From Chloroflexota bacterium (GTDB taxonomy: Bacteria; Chloroflexota; Dormibacteria; Dormibacterales; Dormibacteraceae): 64,000 nt of DNA. Both the position numbers and the translations under genes were made by a program. The stretch's first letter is position 1. Every line of letters starts with the position of its first letter. This document shows positions 31,365 to 41,787 of this stretch, one piece after another. Under the pieces are notes generated by a model. The model ran no database searches and was not told the DNA's origin. It saw only the letters and a list, made by a program, of their open reading frames with translations. Location: the NCBI GenBank assembly GCA_005882115.1, contig VBEG01000022.1:1-64000 (forward strand), given 5' to 3'.

Positions 31365-31745
31365 GTGATCGAACAAGCTCTCGTCTCACTCACCCCCGAA
31401 GCCCAGTCGCGCCTCAAGGAATTGCTCGCCAAGGAAGAGAATCCCAGTCTTGCCCTCCGCATCTTCGTCAGCGGTGGTGGGTGCTCGGGGATGCAGTACG
31501 GCATGGCGTTCGACGATCAGCGCCGCGCCGACGACCTGATCATCGACAACGAGGGCGTCCAGATCCTCGTCGACGACTTCAGCGTGTCCTACATCCGCGG
31601 CTCCGAGATCGACTACGTAGACAGCCTGATGGGCGCCGGCTTCACCGTCCACAACCCGAACGCCGTGCACTCGTGCTCGTGCGGCCACTCGTTCGACACG
31701 GGCGACGACGCGGGCGGCGCGCAAGCCTGCGGCTGCGGCCACTAA
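31365..31745 (+). CDS. erpA: Iron-sulfur cluster insertion protein ErpA (HesB/IscA family)
   Basis: 126 residues from GTG 31365 (MIEQALVSLTPEAQ); an ATG upstream at 31299 lies in the palindromic repeat. The three cluster-binding Cys are in VSGGGCSGMQYGMAF and HSCSCGHSF, the A-type carrier pattern (C-x65-CxC). It takes a [2Fe-2S] or [4Fe-4S] cluster from a scaffold to target proteins. A C-terminal tail adds another Cys pair (AQACGCGH) not usual in the family, which may bind metal. The membrane protein gene follows almost at once. Confidence 0.85.
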   Translation: MIEQALVSLTPEAQSRLKELLAKEENPSLALRIFVSGGGCSGMQYGMAFDDQRRADDLIIDNEGVQILVDDFSVSYIRGSEIDYVDSLMGAGFTVHNPNAVHSCSCGHSFDTGDDAGGAQACGCGH

Positions 31746-31792
31746 CGCTTCAGAGCCGACGACTTAGAGAGTTCGCGCTTCTGGCCCTGGGC

Positions 31793-32245
31793 GTGATCAC
31801 GCCCCTCGGCATCCTCGCGGTCAACGCATCCGCGTTCGTCATGGTCCATCTCAACGAGTTCCGCGTCGGCATCGCGGCGTGCGCGGTGGTCAGCGGCCTG
31901 GTCCTCAACGGCCTCACGGCGTGGTGGCTGTTGCGCATGGTCAGCCGCAACGCCCCGCCCCTCTACCGCGAGTACCGTCTGTGGGCGCTCGGCGGATCGG
32001 TTCTCATCGTCCTGCTGACCGCCGCCGCAGGCGGCTATCTCACCTACCTCGGCCTACGCGATCCGCGCCGGCTGCCCGACGCGCTGTCCGTGATCGTGGC
32101 CAGCTTCATGATCCTCCTGCCCTTCGCGGTTTCACTCGCTGCGCGTCGCCTGGCTGGAATCGGCGGCATCATCCCGGTCGAAGAACCGGCTGGACGAGAA
32201 AGGAGCCCCCGCCGCAGCGGAGGCTCCTCCCGAACTCTTACCTAA
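31793..32245 (+). CDS. Small integral membrane protein, start uncertain
   Basis: About 150 residues. Four hydrophobic segments are visible: LLALGVITPLGILAVNASAF, GIAACAVVSGLVLNGLTAWW, GGSVLIVLLTAAAGGYLTYL and LSVIVASFMILLPFAVSLAA, then a basic tail rich in Arg and Ser. The frame is open upstream to the erpA stop with a -1 register (31742), but no ATG/GTG/TTG occurs before GTG 31793, which would cut the first helix. The true start may be a CTG or CTA near the erpA stop. Function unknown. Confidence 0.5.
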   Translation: MITPLGILAVNASAFVMVHLNEFRVGIAACAVVSGLVLNGLTAWWLLRMVSRNAPPLYREYRLWALGGSVLIVLLTAAAGGYLTYLGLRDPRRLPDALSVIVASFMILLPFAVSLAARRLAGIGGIIPVEEPAGRERSPRRSGGSSRTLT

Positions 32246-32322
32246 CCTCGCCTGCTGGCGGGATCTACTCCTCCCCAGGCGTCAAACCCACGACTCCCAA
32301 CGCGGCGTCGAGTGGGGGGTTC

Positions 32323-32353
32323 CGCGGGGGGATCCTGATCCCCCCGCGGTTTC
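32323..32353 (+). terminator. Terminator between the membrane-protein gene and groEL
   Basis: A long GC stem, CCGCGGGGGGATC with GATCCCCCGCGG, around two bases, followed on the plus strand by TTTCTT. On the minus strand it also lies directly downstream of groEL, so it may act in both directions, but the T run favours the plus strand. Confidence 0.7.
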
Positions 32354-33991
<1,638 letters not shown>

Positions 33992-34014
33992 ATGCGTTCC
34001 CCTCTTCTACCTTG

Positions 34015-34320
34015 TTACTTCTTCTTGCCGTTCGAGCTGACAACGGCCAGGACGTCTTTCTCCGACACGATCAGGTACTCGATCTCGTCGAGCTTGAACT
34101 CGTTGCCGGCGTACTTCGCGTAAAGGATCTTGTCGCCGACCTTGAGCTCCATCGGGATCTTCGTCCCGTTGTCCAGGATCCTTCCGGTGCCCACGGCCTC
34201 GACGATGCCTTCTTGCGGCTTCTCCTTGGCGGTGTCCGGAAGCACGATCCCGCTCTTGGTCTTCTCCTCACGCTCGACCGGCTTGACCACTACGCGGTCA
34301 CCCAACGGTCTCAGGTTCAT
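34015..34320 (-). CDS. groS: Co-chaperonin GroES
   Basis: 101 residues: [20 protein letters not shown], the mobile loop [20 protein letters not shown], and [19 protein letters not shown], all as in GroES. It caps the GroEL ring. First gene of the operon, with the two CIRCE sites 28 and 52 bases upstream. Confidence 0.98.
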   Translation of the reverse strand: MNLRPLGDRVVVKPVEREEKTKSGIVLPDTAKEKPQEGIVEAVGTGRILDNGTKIPMELKVGDKILYAKYAGNEFKLDEIEYLIVSEKDVLAVVSSNGKKK

Positions 34321-34347
34321 GTGCAGCCCTCCTCAGCTGATGGTGAT

Positions 34348-34374
34348 TTAGCACTCCCCACGCCCGAGCGCTTA
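34348..34374. promoter_or_regulatory. CIRCE element 1 (HrcA operator)
   Basis: TTAGCACTC, nine bases, GAGCGCTTA: one mismatch from the consensus TTAGCACTC-N9-GAGTGCTAA. Its last three bases are shared with the second site. HrcA binding here represses groESL without heat stress. No hrcA is in the window. Confidence 0.9.
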
Positions 34375-34398
34375 GCACTCTCGCAGGTCGACTGCTAA
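34372..34398. promoter_or_regulatory. CIRCE element 2 (HrcA operator)
   Basis: TTAGCACTC, nine bases, GACTGCTAA: one mismatch in the right half. It begins with the last three bases of CIRCE 1, giving a tandem overlapping pair. Confidence 0.85.
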
Positions 34399-34434
34399 AT
34401 GATAGTACCTAGTGGGTCGGGGCTGCCAAACCTG

Positions 34435-34677
34435 CTAAACGTCCGCCTCGGGTTCTGGCTCGACCGGCGCCTCGTCGGCTTCCTTGATCAGGCGCCGCGC
34501 TGCCGCCGCCTCGCCGTCGGGAACCATGAGCCGGGCGTCGGTGAAGTCGATTCCAACGCCGTAGCCCGTGTCGCCAAAGACTTCGACCCGGACGCCTTGG
34601 GCCTCCAGGACGGCAGCCAGCAGGTCAGCCTGCATCCGGTGCCCCGTGAAGACGATGGTCCAGCCTTTGACGCCCAC
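34435..34677 (-). CDS. DUF2007 protein (putative signal-transducing, PII-like fold)
   Basis: 80 residues. TIVFTGHRMQADLLAAVLEA, QGVRVEVFGD and DARLMVPDGEAAAARRLIKE match DUF2007, a small ferredoxin-like domain of uncertain role found in many bacteria. It follows tsaD after three bases, so it is probably the last gene of the tsa-thi transcript. The C-terminus is acidic and Pro-rich. Confidence 0.7.
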   Translation of the reverse strand: MGVKGWTIVFTGHRMQADLLAAVLEAQGVRVEVFGDTGYGVGIDFTDARLMVPDGEAAAARRLIKEADEAPVEPEPEADV

Positions 34678-34680
34678 CGC

Positions 34681-35658
<978 letters not shown>

Positions 35659-35666
35659 CGTTTCCG

Positions 35667-35711
35667 CCCCTCCGGCCCCTCGGGCCACCTCCCCATGAAT
35701 GGGGAGGAGTT
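35667..35711. repeat. Bipartite palindromic repeat
   Basis: GGCCCCTCGGGCC hairpin then CCTCCCC ATGAAT GGGGAGG. The second hairpin is identical to the copy at 31291-31335. It lies between rimI and tsaD and its GGAGGGG supplies the likely ribosome-binding site of tsaD. Confidence 0.7.
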
Positions 35712-35717
35712 AAGTGC

Positions 35718-36320
35718 CTACTCGCCTTTGGACAGGAGGTCGTGGCGCAGGCCGCGAACCTCGGAGTCGATGCGCTCGAGATTGGATTCGTAGGCCTTGC
35801 GGAAACGCGGCGAGTGGATCGAGTCCGACCACATCACGATCGCGTCTTCGCCGTTGTCGGTGTAGTAGCCCTTGCGGCGCCCGATCACCTTGAAACCGAA
35901 GCCCTCGTACATCTTCATCGCGTTCTCATTCGTCGTGCGGACCTCGAGCGTGACCCATTTGGCGCCCATGTCGTATGCCGCCTGCACCAGCCCGGCGAAA
36001 ACGATCCGCCCGTAGCCGCGATGCTGCAGGTCGCGGCGCACGCCGATCGTCGTCACGTGCGCCTCGTCGTACATCCGCCACATGCCGCCGTAGCCGATGA
36101 TCGTCGGGTCGAAGTCGGTGATCCGGTAACCGGCCGGCCGTTCCACCGGACCTTCCTGGCGCAATACGACGTAATGGGCGCTGGCGCGAGAAGCGAGCTC
36201 CCGGTAGTACGCATTCCGAGGCCAGGGAGTCGCAAAGATCTCGCGCTCGATCTCCTGGACGGTGTTGACGTCGGCCTCACGCATCAGCTCCAGCGCGAGC
36301 TGCTGCCGGATTTGAACCAT
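35718..36320 (-). CDS. rimI: Ribosomal-protein-alanine N-acetyltransferase-like protein RimI
   Basis: 200 residues of the GNAT fold. VTTIGVRRDLQHRGYGRIVF holds the acetyl-CoA loop, MGAKWVTLEVRTTNENAMKM the beta4-alpha3 region and YEGFGFKVIGRRKGYYTDNG the C-terminal motif of RimI. It acetylates the N-terminus of S18 or other proteins. It lies between tsaB and tsaD, the usual place. The N-terminal ~45 residues are somewhat longer than in E. coli. Confidence 0.9.
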   Translation of the reverse strand: MVQIRQQLALELMREADVNTVQEIEREIFATPWPRNAYYRELASRASAHYVVLRQEGPVERPAGYRITDFDPTIIGYGGMWRMYDEAHVTTIGVRRDLQHRGYGRIVFAGLVQAAYDMGAKWVTLEVRTTNENAMKMYEGFGFKVIGRRKGYYTDNGEDAIVMWSDSIHSPRFRKAYESNLERIDSEVRGLRHDLLSKGE

Positions 36321-36883
36321 CAGCGAGGGACCGTCAACGTCTGCATGTACTCGATTTCGAGACTACCATAGGGAACTTCGCGTGCCGTCTCGAGCATTCT
36401 TGCCGCGGCTTGGCCAAAGGGCCGAAGCTCGCGCTCGGGGACGAATGAGTGGCCTGCCGCGAGCAGGGGCCCCGGGGGGACGCCGCCGACCAGCGGATGG
36501 GTCGTCGGAATGTCCGCTGGCCCGCCGACTGCGATTTCAGCGCCGGGCGCCAGGTAATAGAAACGTCCGCGCCCAGCTTCGACGACCGCGGTCACAGGAT
36601 TGTCGGTCCGCGCCGCCTGCAGCGCGAGCGTGGGGAGCGGAACGATCGGAACGCCCAGGCCCTTGGCGAGACCAAGTCCGAAGGAGACCCCCGCGCGCAG
36701 GCCGGTGAACGAGCCGGGACCGGTGGCGACAGCGACTTTGGTGATTTGGTTGGACCGGGCAATTCGGCGCAGCAAGGAAAGCAGGTCCGCCCTCGTGGGC
36801 GTGAAGTCCTCGCTCCCCCCCTCTTCTGTGTCGATCAAAGCCACGGCGGTGGTGGCCGCCGACGTATCAATGACCAAGATCAC
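36320..36883 (-). CDS. tsaB: t6A biosynthesis protein TsaB
   Basis: 187 residues: MILVIDTSAATTAVALIDT, then TKVAVATGPGSFTGLRAGVS, the ASKHA-fold paralogue of TsaD without its iron site. TsaB binds TsaD and is needed for t6A synthesis. It overlaps rimI by one base and tsaE by 17 bases. Confidence 0.92.
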   Translation of the reverse strand: MILVIDTSAATTAVALIDTEEGGSEDFTPTRADLLSLLRRIARSNQITKVAVATGPGSFTGLRAGVSFGLGLAKGLGVPIVPLPTLALQAARTDNPVTAVVEAGRGRFYYLAPGAEIAVGGPADIPTTHPLVGGVPPGPLLAAGHSFVPERELRPFGQAAARMLETAREVPYGSLEIEYMQTLTVPR

Positions 36884-37280
36884 GTGTTGTCCTGATCAGG
36901 CGGCGGTCGCCGCCGAGAGGCTCGATCTCGATCAACGCCGCACCGTCGACCTCGAGCCGGTCGCCCCACTCCACGACGACCGCGCCCTCTTGGGCGAGCT
37001 CCTCCAGGCCCAGGTCGCGCAGCTCCATGCTGTTTTCGACCCGATAGAGATCGACGTGCGCGAGCTGTACGCGGCCAGGGTAGATGCGCACCAGCTGAAA
37101 GGTCGGGCTCGCGACTGGCGCTGGCGAGCCCGTACCTTGCGCGACGCCGCGCACGAACGTCGTCTTGCCAGCGCCGAGCTCGCCGGTCAGGAGCACCACG
37201 TCGCCGGCTCGCAACCTCTCGCCTAGCAGCATTCCGGCGTGCTCGGTTTCGGCGGGCGCGTTGGTGACGAGGTCACGCAA
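36867..37280 (-). CDS. tsaE: t6A biosynthesis ATPase TsaE
   Basis: 137 residues from TTG 37280; a start further upstream would overlap thiL by more. Walker A is LLTGELGAGKTTFVRGVAQG; SPTFQLVRIYPGRVQLAHVD and VVEWGDRL follow the TsaE pattern (HxDxYR-type site). It activates the TsaBD complex by ATP hydrolysis. Confidence 0.92.
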   Translation of the reverse strand: MRDLVTNAPAETEHAGMLLGERLRAGDVVLLTGELGAGKTTFVRGVAQGTGSPAPVASPTFQLVRIYPGRVQLAHVDLYRVENSMELRDLGLEELAQEGAVVVEWGDRLEVDGAALIEIEPLGGDRRLIRTTRDLGH

Positions 37281-38124
37281 AGTGGTCGTAGCCGGTCGTC
37301 TTGAGGTCAGCACCGATCACCTTGACGTCACCCGCGTCCGTCAGCTTGCCGATTTCCTCGAGGCCGGCCTCCTCGATCGCGTCTTGCGGTCCGACGCAGA
37401 CCAGCTCAGCCTCTTCGCCACTCGTCAGCGCATCCTCGAGCGAGGCTCCAGGAGCGCACGGCACGTCAGCGCCCTGCAGCACACACCCGACGCCTGCCAT
37501 CGCAGCGAATTTCTCCATCTCGCGGACCAGGCCGTCCGACACATCGCCGCAGCACAGCCCAAGAGAATTCAGGCGACGGCCTTCTTCGATGAGCGGCACC
37601 AGGCGAAATGCACGGTGCTCGCGCAGGGCGAGGGCCGCCGCTCCGAGCGGGCCGGTGACTGCGACCGACCACCCGGGCTGCGCCTGGGAACGCGCCAGAG
37701 GCATGCTCGTCGTGCGCCCGGCAACCGTGAGGGAAAGCACGGCAGGGCCTTCGATCGAGCTCATGTCGCCGCCAACGATCGACGTCTGAAACTGCTGCCC
37801 GAGCGCGCGCATGCCCTTGTAGAGGTTGCGTAGCTGCTCGACGTTCCACCGCCTGGGAATCGCCAGCGAGGCAAGCGCCCAGGCCGGTTCGGCCCCCTTG
37901 GCCGCCAGGTCGCCAAGGGCAAGGGCCAGCGAGCGCCAACCGACGTCTTCCGTACCCATCCAGCCCAGGTCGAAATGCACCCCTTCGACGAACATGTCGC
38001 AGCTCGCCACCACAAAGCCGGAGGCATCGGCGATGACAGCCGCATCGTCGGCGCCGGCCCCCGCGGCGAGGAACTCTTTGATGTCTTCGAGCAGCCTGAG
38101 CTCGCCCTGACCCGCGACCTTCAC
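37273..38124 (-). CDS. thiL: Thiamine-monophosphate kinase ThiL
   Basis: 283 residues from GTG 38124, which overlaps the thiE TGA (GTGA); the longer frame is a shadow of thiE. AGADDAAVIADASGFVVASC and DMFVEGVHFDLGWMGTEDVG contain the acidic metal-binding residues of the PurM-type fold; ALGDLAAKGAEPAWALASLA and LGLCCGDVSDGLVREMEKFA are the other ATP/metal motifs. It phosphorylates thiamine monophosphate to the active diphosphate needed by E1-type enzymes such as the island pair. Confidence 0.92.
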   Translation of the reverse strand: MKVAGQGELRLLEDIKEFLAAGAGADDAAVIADASGFVVASCDMFVEGVHFDLGWMGTEDVGWRSLALALGDLAAKGAEPAWALASLAIPRRWNVEQLRNLYKGMRALGQQFQTSIVGGDMSSIEGPAVLSLTVAGRTTSMPLARSQAQPGWSVAVTGPLGAAALALREHRAFRLVPLIEEGRRLNSLGLCCGDVSDGLVREMEKFAAMAGVGCVLQGADVPCAPGASLEDALTSGEEAELVCVGPQDAIEEAGLEEIGKLTDAGDVKVIGADLKTTGYDHFA

Positions 38125-38738
38125 GTGGTCAGCATCGCACGCAACCGGCGGGTGGCCTGCTCCGGGTCGCGCGCTTCGGCCACCGCGCGGATGACGCACG
38201 CACGGTGGAGCCCCATGGCGGTCAGCTGTTCGACATTCGACTCGTCGATGCCGCCGATCGCGAAGACCGGCACGGGCCCCAGGGCGCGGACGACCAGCGC
38301 GACACCTTGCGGACCGATCACCTTCTTCTCTCCTTTGACCGGGGTGGCGAATGTCGCGCCGCAGCCGATGTAGTCGGCGCCCTCGGCGACCGCCGCCCGG
38401 GCGGTCTCGGCAGTCGACGCCGACGCGCCGATCAACAGCCGGTCACCGCCAACACGTCGGGCGGCGCCGATCGACAGGTCGTCGGGGCCCAGGTGGACAC
38501 CGTCGGCGCCGCTCAGCACCGCGATGTCGACGTGATCGTTGACCACAAAGAGGGCAGCCCTGATCAGCTCGCGCAGGCGCCGCGCGAGCGTGAGCAGCTC
38601 GCCTCGGGGCAGCGTCTTGTGACGGAGCTGGATGATGTCGGCGCCGCCTCGGACCGCGGCCGTCGCGAGATCGACTACGCGGTCGGGTGGTAGATCGGGG
38701 GTCACGACGTAAAGCTTTGCCAGCGCGAGTCTCGCCAC
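38121..38738 (-). CDS. thiE: Thiamine-phosphate synthase ThiE
   Basis: 205 residues from GTG 38738. LYVVTPDLPPDRVVDLATAA, GADIIQLRHKTLPRGEL, LFVVNDHVDIAVLSGADGVH, LIGASASTAETARAAVAEGA and DYIGCGATFATPVKGEKK are the TIM-barrel motifs. It joins HMP-PP and HET-P. The start codon is at the edge of a palindromic repeat that covers the upstream 50 bases, so the true start may differ by a few codons. Confidence 0.92.
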   Translation of the reverse strand: MARLALAKLYVVTPDLPPDRVVDLATAAVRGGADIIQLRHKTLPRGELLTLARRLRELIRAALFVVNDHVDIAVLSGADGVHLGPDDLSIGAARRVGGDRLLIGASASTAETARAAVAEGADYIGCGATFATPVKGEKKVIGPQGVALVVRALGPVPVFAIGGIDESNVEQLTAMGLHRACVIRAVAEARDPEQATRRLRAMLTT

Positions 38739-38787
38739 GCGCCCGGCTTCGCCGGGCGACCTCCCCGGCGAGCGGGGAGGTGAAGTC
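38738..38787. repeat. Bipartite palindromic repeat
   Basis: GCCCGGCTTCGCCGGGC hairpin then GACCTCCCC..GGGGAGGTG. It lies between the anti-sigma and thiE genes and supplies the sequence just before the thiE start. Confidence 0.7.
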
Positions 38788-38796
38788 ACGCCACCC

Positions 38797-39015
38797 TCAG
38801 GAGAGGATCTGGCGCAGCTTCTCCCGGAACGCCTTGGGCGCGGTGTCGCATTCGCACGAGTGCTTGACCAGGCGCTTCAGGTGCGACTGGAACTCGTAGT
38901 GCTCCATGCAGTCCGGGCAGCCCTCGAGGTGGAGCTGGATCTCCAGCGCCTCGGTGTTGGTCAGCTCTCGGTCGACGTAGCGATCGAGCTTGTCAGAACA
39001 CTCTTCACACTTCAT
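38797..39015 (-). CDS. Anti-sigma factor, RsrA-like zinc-binding (ZAS) type
   Basis: 72 residues. EIQLHLEGCPDCMEHYEFQS contains the H-x3-C-x2-C zinc motif; MKCEECSDKLDRYVD supplies further Cys, and HSCECDTA lies near the end. Such proteins hold their sigma factor until thiol oxidation releases zinc. Its ATG overlaps the sigma gene stop by four bases, so stoichiometric coupled synthesis is expected. Confidence 0.85.
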   Translation of the reverse strand: MKCEECSDKLDRYVDRELTNTEALEIQLHLEGCPDCMEHYEFQSHLKRLVKHSCECDTAPKAFREKLRQILS

Positions 39016-39590
39016 GTCTGTGCCACCTGGGTGGGCCCGTTGGGCCGCACGATACCCGATTCGCGGGCGTAGTCATAGAGGGATTTTTGAAGCTGCTGCC
39101 GCGCCCGGTGGAGCCGCGACATCACCGTCCCGATGGGGACTCCGAGCGTTTGGGCGGCGTCTTTGTAAGAGAAGCCTTCAACGTCGACCAGCAGCACGAC
39201 TTCTCGGTGCAGCGGAGGCAGCTTGTCGACTGCGGACACCACCTCAGAAGCTGCGATCTTGTCGAGCACGTCCGCCTCTGGCCGGGCGCCCTCGTCGCGC
39301 AGCTTCTCGTACAGCACGAACTCGCCGACGTCGTCCAGGCTGACGTCGTCCTTTCGCGATCCCTTGAAGCGGTCCCAGAAAAGGTTGCGCATGATCGCGA
39401 ACAGCCAGGCCTTCATGTTCGTGCCGGCCTGGTAGCTGTGCTGGTAACGCAGCGCACGCAAGTACGCCTCCTGGACCAGGTCTTGAGCCGCATCCGGATC
39501 GTGGGTGAGCCGGAGCGCGCCCCTGTACAAAGTGTCGAGATGTGTCAATGCCTCTTCCGCAAAGGCAGTTTGTGCGGCGGGTTCCGCCAT
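39012..39590 (-). CDS. ECF sigma factor, SigR/SigH-like
   Basis: 192 residues with sigma region 2 (AAQDLVQEAYLRALRYQHSY, NMKAWLFAIMRNLFWDRFKG) and region 4 (LPPLHREVVLLVDVEGFSYK, VPIGTVMSRLHRARQQLQKS). The NMKAWLFxIMRNxFxDxxR pattern is the SigR type, an oxidative/thiol-stress sigma factor. It pairs with the downstream RsrA-like gene. A SigR-type promoter (39632-39657) lies just upstream. Confidence 0.88.
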   Translation of the reverse strand: MAEPAAQTAFAEEALTHLDTLYRGALRLTHDPDAAQDLVQEAYLRALRYQHSYQAGTNMKAWLFAIMRNLFWDRFKGSRKDDVSLDDVGEFVLYEKLRDEGARPEADVLDKIAASEVVSAVDKLPPLHREVVLLVDVEGFSYKDAAQTLGVPIGTVMSRLHRARQQLQKSLYDYARESGIVRPNGPTQVAQT

Positions 39591-39631
39591 CAGTAATGCC
39601 AGTGTAGGATCACCTGCCTTGCAGCCATTTG

Positions 39632-39657
39632 AAGTGCGGTCGGACTGTCTGTATTCC
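39632..39657 (-). promoter_or_regulatory. Possible SigR-type autoregulatory promoter
   Basis: On the minus strand GGAAT (39653-39657), 18 bases, CTT (39632-39634): one mismatch from the SigR consensus GGAAT-N18-GTT. SigR genes usually transcribe themselves. Short motif, so chance is possible. Confidence 0.35.
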
Positions 39658-39659
39658 CA

Positions 39660-40772
39660 ATGACGCGTCGCATTCGGATCCTGCAGGTGGGCTTGGGCGA
39701 CTGGGGCCGAGACTGGGCATGGCGCGTCAATCCCACCGTCGACGAGGCCGAGGTCGTCGGTTACGTCGATTCAGACCCGCCGGCGCTCGCCTTGCTGGCG
39801 AAACGACTGCCCGTGTCGCGCGGACGTTGCTTTGGTTCCCTGGCTGACGGGATCCAGGCCACGCAGCCCGACGCCCTGCTCGTCACGACCACCCTTGCCG
39901 GCCATGCACCGCTCGTGCGCGCGGGACTCGAGGCGGGGTTGCACGTGATCGTGGAAAAGCCGTTCACCGACACGCTCGAGACCGCCGCCGAGCTGGTCTC
40001 GCTTGCCGCCGCCAAAGGTCTGGTCCTGATGGTGAGTCAGAACTACCGATTCTTCCCGGCGTCAAGGATCGCCGCGCAGCTGGTGCGCGAGGGCAACCTC
40101 GGCGAGCTGCATGGTATCGGCATCGACTTCCGCCGCGACTACTCGTCGCCGCCGAAACCCCGCTTTCGGCTGCACTCGGATCCCCAGCCGCTCCTCGTCG
40201 ACATGTCGATCCACCACTTCGACTTGCTGCGCCTGGTGTTGGGCCGCGAGCCGGATCGCGCCTTATGCGTGACGGCTAATGCCGGCATCGGCGGTTTCGA
40301 CGGCCCGCCTACCGCTGCCGCTTCGATCTTCTTCGGCGACATCCTGGTGAGCTATCGCGCCAGCTGGATCAGCGCCCGCGCGAAGACGCCCTGGGCGGGC
40401 GAGTGGACCATGGAGTTCGAAAATGGGTACGTGTACTGGACCAGCCGTGGCGACAACGGTGTCCTCCACGACAAGGTGGTGGTCACGCCAAGGCGCGGCA
40501 CGCGGAGGGTCGTCGAGCTGCCCGCGATGTCGCGGATCGACCGGGCGGGCACGCTGGGTGAGTTCGCGGCGGCGTTGCTCGAGGGCCGTGAGCCGGAGAC
40601 ATCAGGCCGCGACAACCTCGCCACGCTCGCGTTCACGCTGGCGGCGGTCGAATCGTCCCAGAGTCAGGCGTGGATGGAGATGCCGCAGGTCAAGGCAGGT
40701 CTAGGGAGGATCGCTATTCCTGGTAACGGCGCTCCACCCGGGGCCCAAGCGAAGTCAGCACCTCATAGCTGA
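39660..40772 (+). CDS. Gfo/Idh/MocA family oxidoreductase
   Basis: 370 residues. The NAD(P) motif is ILQVGLGDWGRDWAWRVNPT; AGLEAGLHVIVEKPFTDTLE contains the conserved EKP, and DMSIHHFDLLRLVLGREPDR the catalytic HxxDxxR region. The family oxidises or epimerises sugars and inositols. It starts where the sigma gene's promoter lies, so divergent. Its last 59 bases overlap the end of alr, converging. Substrate unknown. Confidence 0.8.
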   Translation: MTRRIRILQVGLGDWGRDWAWRVNPTVDEAEVVGYVDSDPPALALLAKRLPVSRGRCFGSLADGIQATQPDALLVTTTLAGHAPLVRAGLEAGLHVIVEKPFTDTLETAAELVSLAAAKGLVLMVSQNYRFFPASRIAAQLVREGNLGELHGIGIDFRRDYSSPPKPRFRLHSDPQPLLVDMSIHHFDLLRLVLGREPDRALCVTANAGIGGFDGPPTAAASIFFGDILVSYRASWISARAKTPWAGEWTMEFENGYVYWTSRGDNGVLHDKVVVTPRRGTRRVVELPAMSRIDRAGTLGEFAAALLEGREPETSGRDNLATLAFTLAAVESSQSQAWMEMPQVKAGLGRIAIPGNGAPPGAQAKSAPHS

Positions 40773-41787
40773 TCGTCGACGACCACTCGGCCGCCTCTTC
40801 GACCGTGATCGCCTCGTCGCCGTCGCGCCCGATCAAGGTCGCGGTGTCCCCCACCTCGACGCCGGACACGTCGGTCACATCGAGCGTGATCGCGTCCATC
40901 GAGACCATCCCGATGAGAGGCGCGCGGCGTCCCCGCACCAGAACATCGCCTTTGCCCGCGCGCGCGCGACTGACACCGTCGGCATATCCGATCGCCACGG
41001 TCGCGACGCGGGCCGTCCCCTCGGCTCGCCACAACGAGCCATAGCCGACGGTCGCACCTTTTGCCACGGTCTTCAGGTGGGTCACCATCGCGCGAAGCGA
41101 CAGCGCCGGCCTCGTGCCGGGCCATTCGCACCCGTAGATCGAGATGCCACACCGCACCCCGTCGAGCGCGAAGTCGGGATGCAGCCGCGCGCCAGCGGAG
41201 TTACACGCATGGCGCATCCCCGGGCCGACCTCGAATCGCGCGATCGTGTCCAGGAAAACCTCGAACTGCCTCCGCGTCATCGCGTCATCTGACTCCGCCT
41301 TCGCGAAATGCGTCCACGTGCCGGCCAGCTTGGTGCCCGGCGATTCGTCGATGAACTGCGCAAGCGCAGGCGCCTCATCCGGCGCGCATCCGAAACGCCC
41401 CATGCCTGTGTCGATCTTCAAATGAACGGGCACGCTGGCTTCGGATCTTGCCAGGGCTTCGGCGAGGTCGCGGCTCGACACCGCGATGGCGCAGCCCGAG
41501 GCGGCCGCGATTCCCGCGTGGGCCGCAAGAAGCGCGCCCATGACAAGGATCTGCTCGGGGTCGACCAACCCTCGCAGCTGAGCCGCCTCTTCCAGGGTCG
41601 CCACGGCCAGCCGGTGCGCTCCGCCTTCGAGCGCCGCGTGGGCGACCGGGACGGCGCCGTGCCCGTAGCCGCCTGCCTTGACGACCGCGAACAGCTGCGT
41701 TCCCTTCGGCAGGTGACCCAGGATGCGGTCGCAGTTGGCGCGGATCGCGCCCAGGTCGATGTCCGCCCAGCGCAGGGATGTACTCAG
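40714..41787 (-). CDS. alr: Alanine racemase, probable CTG start
   Basis: 357 residues if translation begins at CTG 41787, which shares four bases with the upstream stop (CTGA). Canonical starts first appear at GTG 41604, but that would delete SLRWADIDLGAIRANC and the catalytic Lys37 in LFAVVKAGGYGHGAVPV, so a truncated version would be inactive. Other PLP-site and barrel landmarks are PVHLKIDTGMGRFG, HACNSAGARLHPD, RCGISIYGCEWPG, the catalytic Tyr loop ATVGYGSLWRAEG and MVSMDAITLDVTDV. The enzyme makes D-Ala for peptidoglycan. It is the last gene of the glmS-acpS-nnrD-alr run. Confidence 0.9.
   Translation of the reverse strand: MSTSLRWADIDLGAIRANCDRILGHLPKGTQLFAVVKAGGYGHGAVPVAHAALEGGAHRLAVATLEEAAQLRGLVDPEQILVMGALLAAHAGIAAASGCAIAVSSRDLAEALARSEASVPVHLKIDTGMGRFGCAPDEAPALAQFIDESPGTKLAGTWTHFAKAESDDAMTRRQFEVFLDTIARFEVGPGMRHACNSAGARLHPDFALDGVRCGISIYGCEWPGTRPALSLRAMVTHLKTVAKGATVGYGSLWRAEGTARVATVAIGYADGVSRARAGKGDVLVRGRRAPLIGMVSMDAITLDVTDVSGVEVGDTATLIGRDGDEAITVEEAAEWSSTISYEVLTSLGPRVERRYQE

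Noticed and set aside
38739-38796. TPP riboswitch before thiE
   Set aside because: The gap is almost wholly the palindromic repeat and holds no CTGAGA or other thi-box sequence.
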